From Blasia pusilla (taxonomy: Eukaryota > Marchantiophyta > Marchantiopsida > Blasiales): a stretch of DNA of 64,000 nt. The stretch lies in NCBI GenBank assembly GCA_050084515.1, contig CM114271.1, forward strand, positions 37,386,001-37,450,000. Reading direction: 5' to 3'. A program made the translations under genes and the position numbers. Position 1 is the first letter of the stretch. The number at the start of each line of letters is the position of its first letter. This document shows positions 49,601 to 62,750 of the stretch, in pieces. Under the pieces are notes generated by a model. The model worked only from the letters and a program-made list of their open reading frames with translations, did not search any database and was not told the origin of the DNA.

Positions 49601-51259
49601 TGAGATGCTGAGTTGATATCCATCTTGCCCCTATATACAGATAACTATGTCCTACCTCAACCAACTAACACCTTGGGGATGGTGATGAATTTCTTAGCCA
49701 TGCTTTCACATATCCCTCTCATATGAAGAGTGATTTTACAAGTCTAAATCTCGTGTTGAAGTACCTTATTAAATTTTTTTAGGCACCTCAAAGGTAATTG
49801 TATATGCTTAATGATATCCTTATCTCAAGATAGGTAATAAGCATCATTCTTGAGATTCTTTAGAGTCATTTTTTGATTCAGATGACCAACCCACAATATA
49901 CCATGATATACCTTGGTCTTGAAACTCTGAAAAAATTACATATATGTCTTTACTTCCAATTTTGGATCCCATCTTCCAATATGATATGCCGGACACTTAT
50001 CCCCTTCTTCAATACCACTAGCCATACCAAGGCCATTTCGACGTCTCTAAGATGGTCTTGGTAGGTTATCCTTACCAAGTCTCTCCAATTAATTCCTAAC
50101 ATCCAAGTTCCTAAGTTCTTGTTAGGCATTTTTCCAAGATTTTGAAGATGTTGCTACCACATTCTCCTTTCCCAACTTTTAGCTGAAAGTTGTATCGAAT
50201 GTCACCAAAGACTTTTCATTTGCATCATATTTTTTGTGATAACTTATAAAATTTTGACTTGAAGTATAATTGAGTGTGATCATGTTGTTGTAAACCTTAA
50301 AATCTAATTTTGGACTTTGTAATGGGTATATCTCTCACTAGATTCATCAAGAGATGAATAATTGGATTCATCTCTCTTCCAAAAGTTGGCCAAATATTCT
50401 CTAGCTTGGATAACTTAAAAGATACCAATTCACCTCCTTGATTAAGAAATCCTCAATTGGAAAATTGAGTAGGAACAAGTTGTTTGAAAAGCCTTCCAAT
50501 GGAGTATTACTTTATCATCTAAAATGTGGAATGCTTATTATGTTTGAAGGGATGAGCTCCAATCATGATAAGAGAGAGGAAAACAAGAATTAGCTAGCAG
50601 CAAGAAATAAGAAAATTGAATGAGATCAATATGAGTGAGAACTTTTTGATTTGTGACTTTTCATCAAATATTTATCTAAATTTTTTCCAAGGTTTCTAGG
50701 TTGCTACATGATTTGATGTGAAATAAAATGATGTTCCAATGAATCAAGGAGTTCTAAGAGATATTCCAAATCTCACATTCTCAATTTATCGTAAGTTGAG
50801 ATCTCTTGAAATTTTTTTAAAGGTATTAAGAAAAGGAAGACCAATTTGAATTGGATGCACATAAATTCTTTTACCACATACTAAACGATAGCAACTCCCA
50901 AAAACATGCCATGACACGAATAATAATATGGTCTATAGATGTAGAATAACTATTTTACAAATTTGGATGAGTGGAAGGGGTTTAGGAGGAGATTTCAAAG
51001 TTAGGTAGTTTCTTTTCACGATAAATTTGAATGAGATATATGAACATATGCTATTATTGGAAAAATAGGGTTGTATATAAGGAGAGTCTTTCATAGTCTA
51101 AGTTTATGTTTTTCGAAGAAGAAATATGAGGTGCCATATAACTTTTCCTTGAACGGCAAACAAGGTCATAAAATTATATGGCCGTAAAACACATTATAAT
51201 TATGGCCTATATATGTACGCATCGAATTTAATGCCTCAAAGCTATTCAATCTTATTTCT
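49601..51259. other. AT-rich intergenic DNA
   Basis: No gene or element motif recognised. Confidence 0.4.
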
Positions 51260-52679
51260 GGTGGAATACGTTAGGATCAGCTTCAAACACTCAGACATGA
51301 AATGCATTTGCCAATTTCTATGCTCCTTGACTTAGCATATATGAAAGCAACTCATTTGCTTGATCGTATGAGACTAGCATAAGATGATGGGCAATTTCCT
51401 GAATTTTTCCCTCTGCCTATAGATCTAGACAACCACAAATTACCTCCATTTTTTTCCTGATTTTGACGATGTAGTCATTGTGTCGTCAACTCTTGGAAAT
51501 GCCATTGCACATGTCACTACATCTTATTTCCCCTAGACTTCACATAACTCAGAGGAAGTTCCAACAATCCCCACTATCCCAAAGGACAACTTTGAAACAA
51601 AGCTTCTTGCAGGATCACCAAACAAATGAAAGTGTGCCTAATTCACCCTGGCTTACTCTAAACTCCAGGTGTGCCACTATATAAGCAACACTTTCATTAT
51701 GTAAATCTTCATGCTATTTTACTTGTCCTTTCCTTTTTTGAATTCTAACATTATTTTATCTTCTCGTTTGGACAAGATTCCCATACACTTTTGGACGTCA
51801 TTATGATTCTCATCAGATTGAATATGATTTCGATCATAAATTTTGTGTTTCCATATGCTTTGCATACATTTTGAGATCAGTCTTCTGTTTGCAAAAATTA
51901 CTATGATAATTTCCATCAAATTTGTTTTATGTGTATTCTTAGGCATGTACATCTACTTTCTCTTCCAGTATGCCACTAGGCAAGATATAATGTATGCAAA
52001 CTTATACTTTTGACAACTTTATACCTCAATGCATATCATTGAAGGATTTTTGCTATTTTAAGTTTTCTACTCCAGTACTCAATAACATACTCATGGTTCT
52101 AAATCCTATTTCTTATTGTATTTTATAATCAAGCCTTCAAATGTTGATTCACGTTTTCTATACATTGTTTCATTTCAATCATAATTATTCTTCCAATTTA
52201 TATACTCTACTTTCAACATCATATTGACAACCCATAAATCTTGTTCTATTTTGCATACTTTTATTTATAGTTTCTTTCCAATTAATGCAATACTGTTGCT
52301 GAATATCTTTTCTATTGCATCAAGACGTGGACCATTGCATCAAGCACGTACTAGTCCTTCCACTTCAAGAGTTCAATTTAATGACACTCCTGGGTCATTT
52401 CAACATGACACACATAACTCATCATCTGACTTTGCTGATCAGCATGACTTTCCTGATCAGCATGGTTTAGGAGCAGTTGAGCATCTTGAAGACCAAATTC
52501 TGAAGATGTCAAATGAGATAGAACATCTCAACAACTTGTTGAATTCTTCTCTAGAAGATAGTCGGGATGAGAACTCTGAAGTTGAGTGCATTAAAAAGCA
52601 ATTGAAAGAAGCCAAAGACCAATTCTCTGATTTTGCAAAGGACATACATCCTCTACTAGAGAACAATCCTAAGTTGTAA
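51260..52679 (+). pseudogene. Broken spliced gene remnant with C-terminal coiled coil
   Basis: One frame from about 51,292 reads RHEMHLPISMLLDLAYMK, ATHLLDRMRLA, stop, DDGQFPEFFPLPIDLDN. An extra T in the T7 run near 51,450 shifts the frame, after which DDVVIVSSTLGNAIAH and EEVPTIPTIPKDNFETKLL follow, with stops near 51,535, 51,628 and 51,640. A gtgtgc donor-like site is at about 51,669. After AT-rich, intron-like DNA, an open exon from about 52,322 reads SRRGPLHQARTSPSTSRVQF and ends in a heptad-rich tail (VEHLEDQILKMSNEIEHLNN, IKKQLKEAKDQF) with TAA at 52,677. I do not recognise the family. The composition is protein-like, so a dead host gene or a transposon-captured fragment is likely. Confidence 0.45.
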
Positions 52680-52813
52680 CTCTAGTTAGCTTTGATCCAA
52701 TCCATGTTGCGTGACTATAGAGGATAAACTCAGTAGAGTAGAGATGCAGTGCCAATGCACCATCAAGCAGGTACTCGTGTATCTACTTACTAGAGTACAA
52801 GAGTGCTCCGATT

Positions 52814-52947
52814 GCCTACTAAAACATACACTTGCAGATTTTGAATTGCCTTCCTAACACTATAAGGCTAAACTCTGAATGCCTACTGAAACATACACTT
52901 GCAGATTTTGAATTGCCTTACTATCACTACAAGGCTAAATTATGACC
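52814..52947. repeat. 67-bp tandem duplication
   Basis: Units 52,814-52,880 and 52,881-52,947 both start gcctact and share aacatacacttgcagatttt and gaattgcctt. They differ at a handful of positions. Confidence 0.85.
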
Positions 52948-53000
52948 TCCTCAAAAATTTGATTTCTCCTTCACTTCCTTGCAAATATTTTTTGAGTTCT

Positions 53001-53292
53001 TTTGAAATATATTCAACCTTTCTTGCAGACTTTGATTCTCTTGCAATTCATTGGATCATTACAATGTTTTATTTCTTTGAATAAACTTTATTTGATATTT
53101 TATTTCACTCTATAACTGTCAAATACTTAGTAATATTGAAAAGCCGCATCAAATCAATGATAAACTATTCTTCAAATAAATTTTAATAATTTTGCAAAGC
53201 ATACTTCACACTATGCCAATATTCTTAACAAATCTACATATCAAAGTTTGAGTGAAGTTTAAGTCTGCAAGAAAGGTTGAATATATTTCAAA
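53001..53292. repeat. Perfect 32-bp inverted repeat with 228-bp spacer
   Basis: The arm 53,001-53,032 (tttgaaatatattcaacctt and onward) is the exact reverse complement of 53,261-53,292. Partial copies of the arm continue to about 53,380. It could be a small foldback element; no target duplication was identified. Confidence 0.8.
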
Positions 53293-55673
53293 TATTAATA
53301 TCAAATATTTGAATATATTTAAACTTCAAACTTCTTGCAAACTTCAGTTAAACTTCACTCAGTCCTAACATTCATTCCAAACTCTGTATAATATAATTTT
53401 TTTTTGCCACGATCATATCTCCTGAATGGTCCAAGAGATTTTCAATGCAGGGGACATACCTTGTGGGACGGAAGCATGTCCCAGGAAATATCTTGCAAAA
53501 ATTTACGATATAACACCCACACGATCTGCCTATTCAAGCTGCATACTTGTTTCACATTTATATTGTAGTGGAAGGAAGAGAGCTTACTTAATATACGTGG
53601 AGAAATATTATAAAAGAGAAGAATCCTCATGATAGAATGTTAAGATGTCTCTTTTAAGAAAATTGGGAATATTTTCGAAATAGTTTTTAAAATAAAGCAT
53701 GCATAAAAAAGAGAAATACTCCGTAAACTGTAACACGTGTCATTGTACACACGTCCAAAGACATCGGGGGAGCTTCGAAAGTTTTGTTTCAAAGCTCCTC
53801 CTACTTTTGACGCCATGGCCATCTAAATATATTATATCCTCTTCTAGCTATAGCTAGATTATGGATGCCTTCCTCTCGCTGGAAGGCTTGACTCCAAAGT
53901 CTCCCCTTTAGCTTGCCTCCCACTATTCATCATAATAGACGTATTCCCCAAACAACTCAACACGGTCTCTTGCATACCCTATACATACATGCTCCCTCTC
54001 ATGGGGGCAAATTCCAAGTTCCAAAAATATCACATGTCCAATTAAAGAGAGAGAGAGAGGGCAGAGCAAGTTTACTTAGAAAAGAAACGACTGCCATATG
54101 GAATTTATTGTTGTAATTTTAGTTTACAATCTGTTATGGATCGACTCATGAGATCATGCTGGGATGTGCCACCGCCTTTGCCTTTAATTTTTATTAAAAT
54201 TCTTTTTCACAATTTGTGTGTGGGGGGGAAACTTCATCGATCTTGCTTGCTCCCGTTTCCTTCCTAGTTCCATGGATTCTACCTCCCTCGTTCCCTAATT
54301 CGCTCCCTCCCATAGCCAAAGATGGAGTTTCCACATGTTTGAGGAGAACAATTAAAAATGTGACCCTCATCATTATTCTTTCGCTCTTTCTAGATTTAGA
54401 AGCTCACTTTGGGTTAGCCCTTGTTGGAATCGGATGCAAAACAGGAAATATACACTTTAATAGAAACTGGGATGCAAAAGAGAACAAAACAAATAAAAAA
54501 CGAGATCTGCCTTAGGGTTAGCCTTGAGGGTCGGGAATAAAAAAAACAACGAAACAAAACTCGATCTTTAATTGCGATTCTAGGAAGATACTATATGCCT
54601 TAAATACTCGGATGGGTGCACGTCTCAGCTCATTATGGAGAGGGTGCTCTTTTGCATCCCAAAATGCATACTTTTCGTGGGGTCAAGAATCCCATGAACT
54701 TTATTTTAGGAGTGCATGACATTTTATGGGACTTACTAAAGAACTTGAGTTTGAACTTGGACACCGTTCTTCATGCTCGAATGGACTTGTGAGGGAGTCG
54801 TATATAGGTGCCCTTATTCGTCTTACCTTCCACTTCTTTTATCCTTGTCTTCTACCTATGTGGTCTATTAGTACTAATTTAAAATCCAAGACTTCTACTC
54901 TTCGTTTTGGAGCGTATCATGTTTGTTATCATTAGAGTGGCCTTGTTCTAAACCCACACCAGTTGCTTAGCCCATAATCTTCCCTTTGCTTAGCGCTTCA
55001 TTTTGGGTGATTGGCTTTCGTAACAAACGCTTAGAGGCCATTGTCTCTACAAAAGGAGGTTGCACCTTAACAATGACCCCATTAGAAGTCGAACTCAAAT
55101 AAGTGCATTCTGGTTTCTTGATTTTTTTAAAAAGGGGTTTTAATTCACACAAGTTTTGATACTCATGTGTTGCAGCATTAATATTTGGTACGTAATATCA
55201 TGTTAAAAATTTAATGTTATTTATTTAAAATAGACATGTATAGATGAGAATAAAAATAATCAGACTCAGAAATATTTATGACCATCGAAGGGTCCGCTCT
55301 ACGAAGGAGATTTACAAGTGAGAAATTTTCTTCCATTTTTAAGAGTATTTTCTAATCCAAAAGAGCATGTATTAAAGACGTTAAATCATAACACCTAGGA
55401 GAGTAATGAATGATATGAGAGATACCTTGGCTTTGATGCTTTTACCTCGAAAAAGTCAAATAAAGAAGACGGGAGATTATATTATATCAAAAAGTGGATT
55501 ACAATAAGAAAAAAGAGGTCAACCACTTTCAAGACCATGTTGGGTCGTATTAAGAAAAAAAAGGACCTTTTATATCGGAGGACGTTTTATTTCCTTTATG
55601 TTAAGGTGGTTTGGTTGTGTTCCATAACAATTCACACATTTTCAAATCTCCTTTCCATATGTAACGTGTTCTT
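53293..55673. other. Intergenic DNA, nothing recognised
   Basis: Short open frames only. An acacgtgtca G-box-like site is near 53,732, and a short purine run (gagagagaga) is near 54,048. No gene found. Confidence 0.35.
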
Positions 55674-55730
55674 TCTAGTATTATTAAAATAAACTAGTAA
55701 AATGCCCAAGCGATGCATAGTCAGCATAGC
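55674..55730 (+). other. Helitron-like 5' end (weak)
   Basis: TCTAGTATTATTAAAATAAA followed by actagtaaaatgcccaagcgatgca resembles the TC-start and the atgcccg-gcg-tgca block common at plant Helitron 5' ends. No CTRR end with hairpin and no Rep/helicase sequence was found, and the base before TC is T, not A. Confidence 0.2.
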
Positions 55731-57420
55731 ATTCAAATTTTAATTAAACACTTTTTTTATCAATTAGTGTGATAGGTTTACATTTTTGTTAAGTAGCCAC
55801 ATGTCATGTGAAGGGGAACATCATAATAGATAGTCACATTATGCACTCTGCAATGCTTCATTTCCTCCTAAAACTCTTGAGAAATTCTATGATTACATGT
55901 CGATGTGTACTTCATGTTTGAGAATCTAGAGTAGGAAGGATGATGATAGAAATCAAGGCAAGAAATCATCATAAGTTACTATTTCTATATTATTAATCGT
56001 GTAAAGGGGATTTCATGTTTGGAGAATATTCTAGTGGTTTAAAGAAAAAAGTTAAATATGATATATTCTTGTGAAGAAAGAGAATAAGATGAATCTTTAC
56101 ATGACTTTGTATGAATGGAACATTTGATATTCTTCTTTGTGTAAAAGTGAATGAAAATTATATTTATTGCAAAATGAATATTCTGAAAGAATTTCTATCT
56201 CATCATGGAATGAAATAACGTCTATTTCCTTTTGTATAGTGGAGAGAACATTGTTAATTGAGGAATTTTAAAAAATTACCAATTAATTTGGTACAATCTC
56301 GTGACAAAGTTCACTTATGCATATGGTAGTAACATGCATGTCTGTTATTGCTCATCTTTTTTTGGGGTCCGTAAGTGGAATTTCCAAATAAAAAATATGT
56401 CCAACATTGTGAAGGTTTCGTAACTTGACGTTGAGATGTTGGGTGAGAAGAATGTGATGAGTTAGCGATCGATAAAGTCATGCAAGGGAGGGGTAGAAAG
56501 ATCCCACACAAAATTTCAGGGGAGAAATACAACCTCTTGAAAAATCCATAAATTCATTTTACACTACACTCCTACTTTTGGAGCAAGGTTTGAGCACATT
56601 GACCTTGGAGTGGTTTCCATTGAAGTCTCCAATGAGTTTCCAATGCCAAATTGATTTCAAGTCCTTAATTGATTCTTTCTAAATGCTTATTCTTACCGAT
56701 GCACCATATCAATGTTGTTGCATAATTTTATAGGATTATTATTATCAGTATTTACCAAGTGTTGTAGGATTTGAGATTTTTTCCAACGACTGAAATCCAT
56801 ATAGCACCTCCAAAAGCTTTGAGATGGGTTTTACGGTCTCATTAATAGATAAACTCTACATAAAGTGAAATTTCCCTTCAAATTTTGGTGCATGCCTAAA
56901 ACGCTTTCTTCCCGCACAAGGAAAAATTTGGATTTATCCATTGATTTATTGAAAAAATTCCTTCTAATTGAAAACACAAGGAAAGACAAGGGAATTATTT
57001 CTTTTTCCAGATTCGGAGTTCACTAGCCCCATCTCTTCAATCAGTAAAAGAGAAGAACAATAAAAAAGTGCGTTCTAATTCTTATTTTGTAACAAAAGAA
57101 AAGACAAGAGAGTGATTTTCTTTTCCTTGGATCCTAAATTTATTAGACCCATCTATGATGAATAATGTATTCATATTTAATTTTACAAAGTTGTAGCCTA
57201 TAGACTTAGGATGTGGGACACCGGAGAAAAGAAAATTGGGTAGATGTGAATGGATGTGGATGCTGACTGGATCAGTTGGAAAATTTAATTTACTGGGGAC
57301 TTTGGACACCTAGAAAATATTAAAAATCGAAGTAAATAAATGAATATGAAGGTATTTGGAGAGTGGCGGGATCACATGGAAGGGAGATAAGAGGGAGAGT
57401 TAAGTGGGGGGCGGAGAAAA
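55731..57420. other. AT-rich intergenic DNA
   Basis: No coding or repeat feature recognised. Confidence 0.4.
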
Positions 57421-58020
57421 AGATTAAAGCAAGTCTAAAAAGTGGATAAAAATGGGGTAGTTTTTTTGGTTAGTTCGTGTTATTGGATTCCAACGTTTTC
57501 CCTCGCTTTTCCCTTTAAAATATTTCCATTGGAATCTCCTGCATGTCATCTGACGAAGGAGTCCTCTTGGAACTTTTTCCGAGTTCCACGCAATCGCCGA
57601 CAAACCCATATGGAGCAACTATTTTCGACCTCCACGTATCGATAGAAATCCTCTCGCAAGTTCCACCTCTCACTCATTTGGAACAACAACAAACTTGTTA
57701 TGAATGAGCGATTCCATGCCTTCAAGTGGACAAAGACGTCTTCTTGTGGACATGGGGTTGTGGAATCTATGTGCCAACAACCTCAAAAGTGTAGGTATTT
57801 CAGGTATCCTCCAAGACGTTTTCCCAAGCACGTACACGGAAGCTTTCATAGCAATTCTCTTAGAAGTTCAACGGTGATATATGGAGCAACGGTCCCCGCC
57901 CTTCAAGTATTCATTGACCCCTCTTATGCCTTTTCCCAAGTTCAAAGGACGTATCAACAAAGCCATATAGAGGAACGATCCAAAACCTTTGAAGTATTCA
58001 TAAAGCGTACGTAGAAGCAC
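57421..58020. repeat. Degenerate interspersed repeats
   Basis: Words recur at irregular spacing: tatggagcaac (near 57,609 and 57,880), ttttcccaag (near 57,820 and 57,930), and ccttcaagt(g/a) (near 57,719 and 57,901). A 104-residue plus-strand frame crosses the area but has no recognisable domain. It looks like an eroded tandem or dispersed repeat. Confidence 0.3.
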
Positions 58021-59040
58021 GAAGAGGAATGACAAAAACGTCACTAGAGAGAGAGAGGGACCGAGGAGGGAGGGAAGGAGGTGGGGGGCATCGCTTTTGC
58101 CGTTGTCCTATGACACTCCCAGACGAAGACTCCCCACCCCCCCATTCTAGGGAACCGTCACCCCCACTCTACCAAGTCCCTAAGCCCCTCGCCCACCTTC
58201 TCTCATCCAAACCAGCTAAGCTTAGGGTTTGTCCACATGCCAACTTCCAAACCTTATTCTTTTCTTTCCCCACAAGAAGAGATCTATATATCCAGCCCCT
58301 CCAGCTCATCAAAGGTGGCTCGAAACGGAAATGAAAGAATAATCCTTTCCGCCTTCGCCTCCTCTCGCGTACGTACCCCTTCCTCCCCTCCCTTCTCTCC
58401 TCCTGAGAGCTTCAGGGAACCGAAGCCAGCACATCTCCACATTCCTGGCCCTTTGTCAGGCCCACCACATGCCATGACCTCCTTCCTCATCTCCTCTCCA
58501 CCTCCGACCTCCGACTCCTCGGGTCGTCTCCGTCAGTTACCATGGGTCGATGGATGGACGGATGCCCGACGGACCACTCGCCTTCCCCGCAGCACAGCGC
58601 AGCACAGCACAGCTCAGTACAGGACCAGTCGAGTCCCATTGCTCCAGTGCAGGGCGGAACCTGGTACGTGGCTAAGTTAAGTAAATCTACTCAACTCAGT
58701 ACATGGGCGATCAAGTGGCCGCTTACCGTAGGTACGTGTGGGCTGGAGGATTCCCTCCAACTCGTATATTACCGAATAAGAAGCGAACAACCGGGAGCAC
58801 GCTACGTGCACGCATACTGACGCGCTCGTGTTGCCGCACGATTCCGCCGGAACCCGTGGTTGCACAGTATGGAGACGTTAGTAGTATGTATGTACACTTG
58901 ATCCGGTTTAGCAGTAGCCCGCACACCCGCAGTCGCGGAACTCGATATGAACTCCGTGTACGGGCGTTTATTCAGGACGTAGGGGGTAATTGTTGCCACT
59001 ACAGGGCCGAGGTAAGGTAAATGTCGGGCAGACTGCTTAC
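58021..59040 (+). promoter_or_regulatory. GC-rich promoter-like block with TATA box
   Basis: TATATAT at 58,285-58,291 is followed within 100 bp by a CT-rich leader-like tract (58,350-58,520), the layout of the leaders at 29 kb and 63 kb. A 147-residue frame (58,237-58,680) covers it but is proline- and serine-rich low complexity and spans the TATA, so it is probably not coding. A run of caca/gcac words lies at about 58,594-58,625. No exon was recognised downstream. Confidence 0.3.
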
Positions 59041-62032
59041 TGGGCCGTTCCTCTGTATGTTAACTTAACCCTCCACCACGACGAGGTTACTACTCTTACC
59101 GCTTGTGCGTCCACCGCGCGACGTTAACTGAGTACAGTTGCGGTCGCATCTTTAATGGTCGTCGATACGATCACCCAAGATTGTCGGTTTTAGCTTTTAT
59201 CCTTTCTTTAATAAGGACATGTGCAGCGATGAGATGGCGATCCGATGAAAATTTTACATATTATGAAAAAAATAAACGTCAGTCTAGAAACGTCTGATTG
59301 GTTGGATTCGTTAGCAGTATGACTCAACATGATTTTAGTCGTTCTTTCGTCATATCTGCTATTCTAATTTTGAAAGATTTGACATTTTTATAGACTAAGA
59401 TTGCTGTTTATTCCATGTCTTTCAAAAGCTCTGTAAGGAAAAAAAAATTTAGGATCTGCGTGTGAGAAATATATTTGAAAGTTTCTCACTTTCTTTCAAG
59501 TCTATGCATTTTCAATAAAGAAATTTGATTAATATCGGGATTGTAAGAGTTATCGTCGCAATGATTCGTCCTCGAACTTCTTAGACCTCTTTTGCTGTTT
59601 TATTTGTCAATCTTAAATGTTTGAATCCGTAGTAGTTCGCATTAAGATATGTGACCAATCTCATCATACAAGATCTCATCATACAAGACTTTGTACGTGT
59701 AATATGAATGGAAGAACGGGTTAGGGAATAGGATGAAATTCCAATTATTAGAGAAGTTTAGGAATCATGAGATTCAATTCGAGCAGTCGCACGTGTGAAC
59801 GTAAATGGACCTGGATGAATGATTGATCACATTTTCCCGTGATTCTCTAAAAATAAAATAAAAGAATCTGAGAAAGCGATATATTGGAGAAAACAGGAAG
59901 TCCCAAAACTAAAATAAAATAAAAACACCGAATGAGTTAATGAGAAATAAACTCGTGAGACTGACTTTGAGAAAAAAAAAGTGGCTAATTTAGGAAGATT
60001 AGGGCATGTGAATAGAGCGTAGCTCGCTGGGGATGTAATTAGGGGGGTGGGTGAAATTTAGCCGGGCCCAGAGTGACGGGACCTTTCTTAAACGCTACGG
60101 GATGCTTTCCGCGTGGCGCTTCCCGTGTTGTTGGCCGCACACGACCGCAACTACGCATGCATAGTGACCCCCCTCTCAATGGTCCCAAGAACCTCCCGGA
60201 CTTGGCCCATATCTTCGGTATCAGGGCTTGTTGAGCGGCGTCCCGTGGAAAAATTTGTAGGTATCAGATTTCCTCTTACGGGTACCTTTAACAGGAACGG
60301 TTCCATCCGTGGGACGCCTTATTGTCCATTCCGATCCTGGGATAGGAACGCAGGCGCACTAACATGGCCTAATATCTAAAATATTAATGCTGGTGAGATG
60401 GAGGGCATTCGTTGCCAGTGGCAATGGGAAGTGAAGAGTGCTAATAGTGCTGATTCCTCCACGACGACACGTGTCACAGTTTTTAAGTATCCAATAAAAT
60501 CGAGTATGAAGGGTGGCGAGGGGTCGTTAAGTTAAGGGATGGCAGGGAGGTGTGGAGGGAGAGTTTCCTGAGCTTGATTTAGGGGCATGGTTTAACCAGT
60601 GTGCCAGGAGCATGAATTAACCTGTGAGCCGCCCTTTGAGAGGGGTGGGTATAGAGAATAATTAGTAAACACTAGTGGGGTACACATGGATACTGTAGAT
60701 GGAGAGAAAAAACACCAGGAAGTGCTTGTAGGGTGGACGGGGGGGTTCGTAATTACTTTTTCATGTATGTTTTTTAAAATTAAATAGATGGGATTTACTT
60801 TAAAAATAAATTTCATCTCATTTAATTTAAAAATTAAAACTTTCCCTTAAAATTTGAAAATATAAAATTTTGACCAGACTTATTAGGGAAATTTCGTTTC
60901 AATTAAAAATGGTGAAATCGAAAAACTATTCATAAAGTCAAGGAGGTGCCAAAAAATTGATGTTCTCATCTTTTTATGATTTCCTTTTGCGTCTTTTCAA
61001 TCTTCTCAAGATTCTTTTAAACGTGCATCACACTGGCAGTTCTCGGAAGAACAGCATGTAGTAACACCATTCCATTTCAATCATATAGTTTTTTAACCCG
61101 TGCTTTTCTGGTATGTGTAAGGTGGTACGCCAAATTTTGAGATCTAGAAAAATATTGTTCGAGAACAAACAGAAAAAATTACTCTTAATTTAAGTCGCGT
61201 TAACCTTAAAAAAAATTCTCTTTGGAAATTTCAGATTTTTACCGGATCAAAGATGATAAAAGACATTAGGATAATATACTTGAAATATTTGTAATAGTTG
61301 AAAATAAATAGATAAATAGAGCTCACGAAAGTTGAAAGAAAGAATCAAAGCGTAATATTGTCACCACAGTAGCGGAGAACCACGGACGACGTCATGGTCG
61401 ACTATGGTAAACTAGAGTCCTTTCCCAAGAAGATACAACTTGAGTTAGGGCAAGTCAAGTACAATGGAAGTACGTTTGGAAGGAGGAAACGGAGAGCAAA
61501 ATTTCCGTGGATAGGTTGGAGTCTAAGTCGGGAGGAGTTAGTCGAGAGCGAGGTGCCGGTAAAGACACGCCGTGCGTCTGTTTCGCTGGGAACAGGAGAG
61601 CAAGTACAGTAATAGTAAAGGTAAGAGGCCCTGGATGAGCGGGACGCGACACGCAAGTGCAGGGTGTCCATGTGCATTCATGTCACATCGTCACATGGCA
61701 TGCGTATGATACTCTCTGATGCTATGCGCATGCCAGCTTGCGACGTCCCGGTTGTCCCCATTGGATCCTGCCAGGTCCAGGAAAGGTACTATGGATCTCT
61801 GTCGGGGATGAGATTTACGGTTTACCACGCAAGATTTTAACCCCAAGGGCACGTGGACAGCCGGAAGGTTAATATACAGGCAGGTCAAGAGGACGCCACC
61901 CGTCGGTTTCTCGCTGTGGAGGCTGGGTTCGGAATCGACAGTACAAGGGCTGCTGGCACCACGGGTGGGCATTGACTGGGTGAAAGTCCAAGCGATGGAA
62001 CGAGGGAAGCGGAGGGATGAGTCCGATCCTCC
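59041..62032. other. Intergenic DNA
   Basis: AT-rich to about 61,380, then of mixed composition. No gene, RNA or element motif recognised. Confidence 0.4.
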
Positions 62033-62057
62033 GAGTCCGAGTCCGAGTCCGAGTCAG
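62033..62057. repeat. (CGAGTC)n hexamer repeat
   Basis: About four tandem hexamers, breaking down into gagtcagag. Confidence 0.8.
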
Positions 62058-62750
62058 AGGAAGGATTCCCAATTTCCCACTTCTGTAGTCAAAGTAACGC
62101 AGGTACGTCGCGCGGTTCTGGTTTCACCGGGAAGTGGGAACCGGTACTTAGTCAAGACGCTAATAATTCTCCACACATTACGAGCAAGGGCACGTGTACG
62201 CTTCGGACGGGAGTAAATGTGCACGTCAATCCGAGTTGGATAATTTCTGGCACCACGTGGATGTGTCAGCTCTCGCCGGCACGTTCACTGCGCCCGGCCG
62301 GCAGTCGAAACTTGCCGGCATATTTGTCAGTCGCGCGAGAGCGATCTAGTGGCGCGCAGTGTTGCGGCCGACCATATCACGGGAAGAGGTCCTCGAGGAC
62401 TCCACGAGTCCACGACCCAGAGCGGGCGAGTGCGCAGTCGGGAAAGTTTCCGACATCCCGCCTTCCGTTCCGTGGGAAGATTTCGCATGACGGGATACGG
62501 GCACTCCGACGGGCCAAGACGACAAGGGAGGTGGGGGCGTGTGGGACGGGGTGGTGGGAAAGGGGGACTCGAGAGGCAGGAAACAACAACTGGCAAGCTA
62601 TGGATGGCATAAACCTACATGCATGGACGCATGGATACACGAATACATACATACATACATGGCATGGGGATTGTGGGCATGCCGTAGTAGATCGGGAAAA
62701 GCGAGCGGGCGTGCCTTATCCCGTTAGGCATCGCGCCACCGCTTTGGTAC
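62058..62750. other. GC-rich upstream region of the terminal gene
   Basis: Long overlapping open frames on both strands (up to 178 residues at 62,219-62,755) come from high GC content and show no motif. A short (TACA)n run lies at about 62,643-62,660. Confidence 0.35.
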
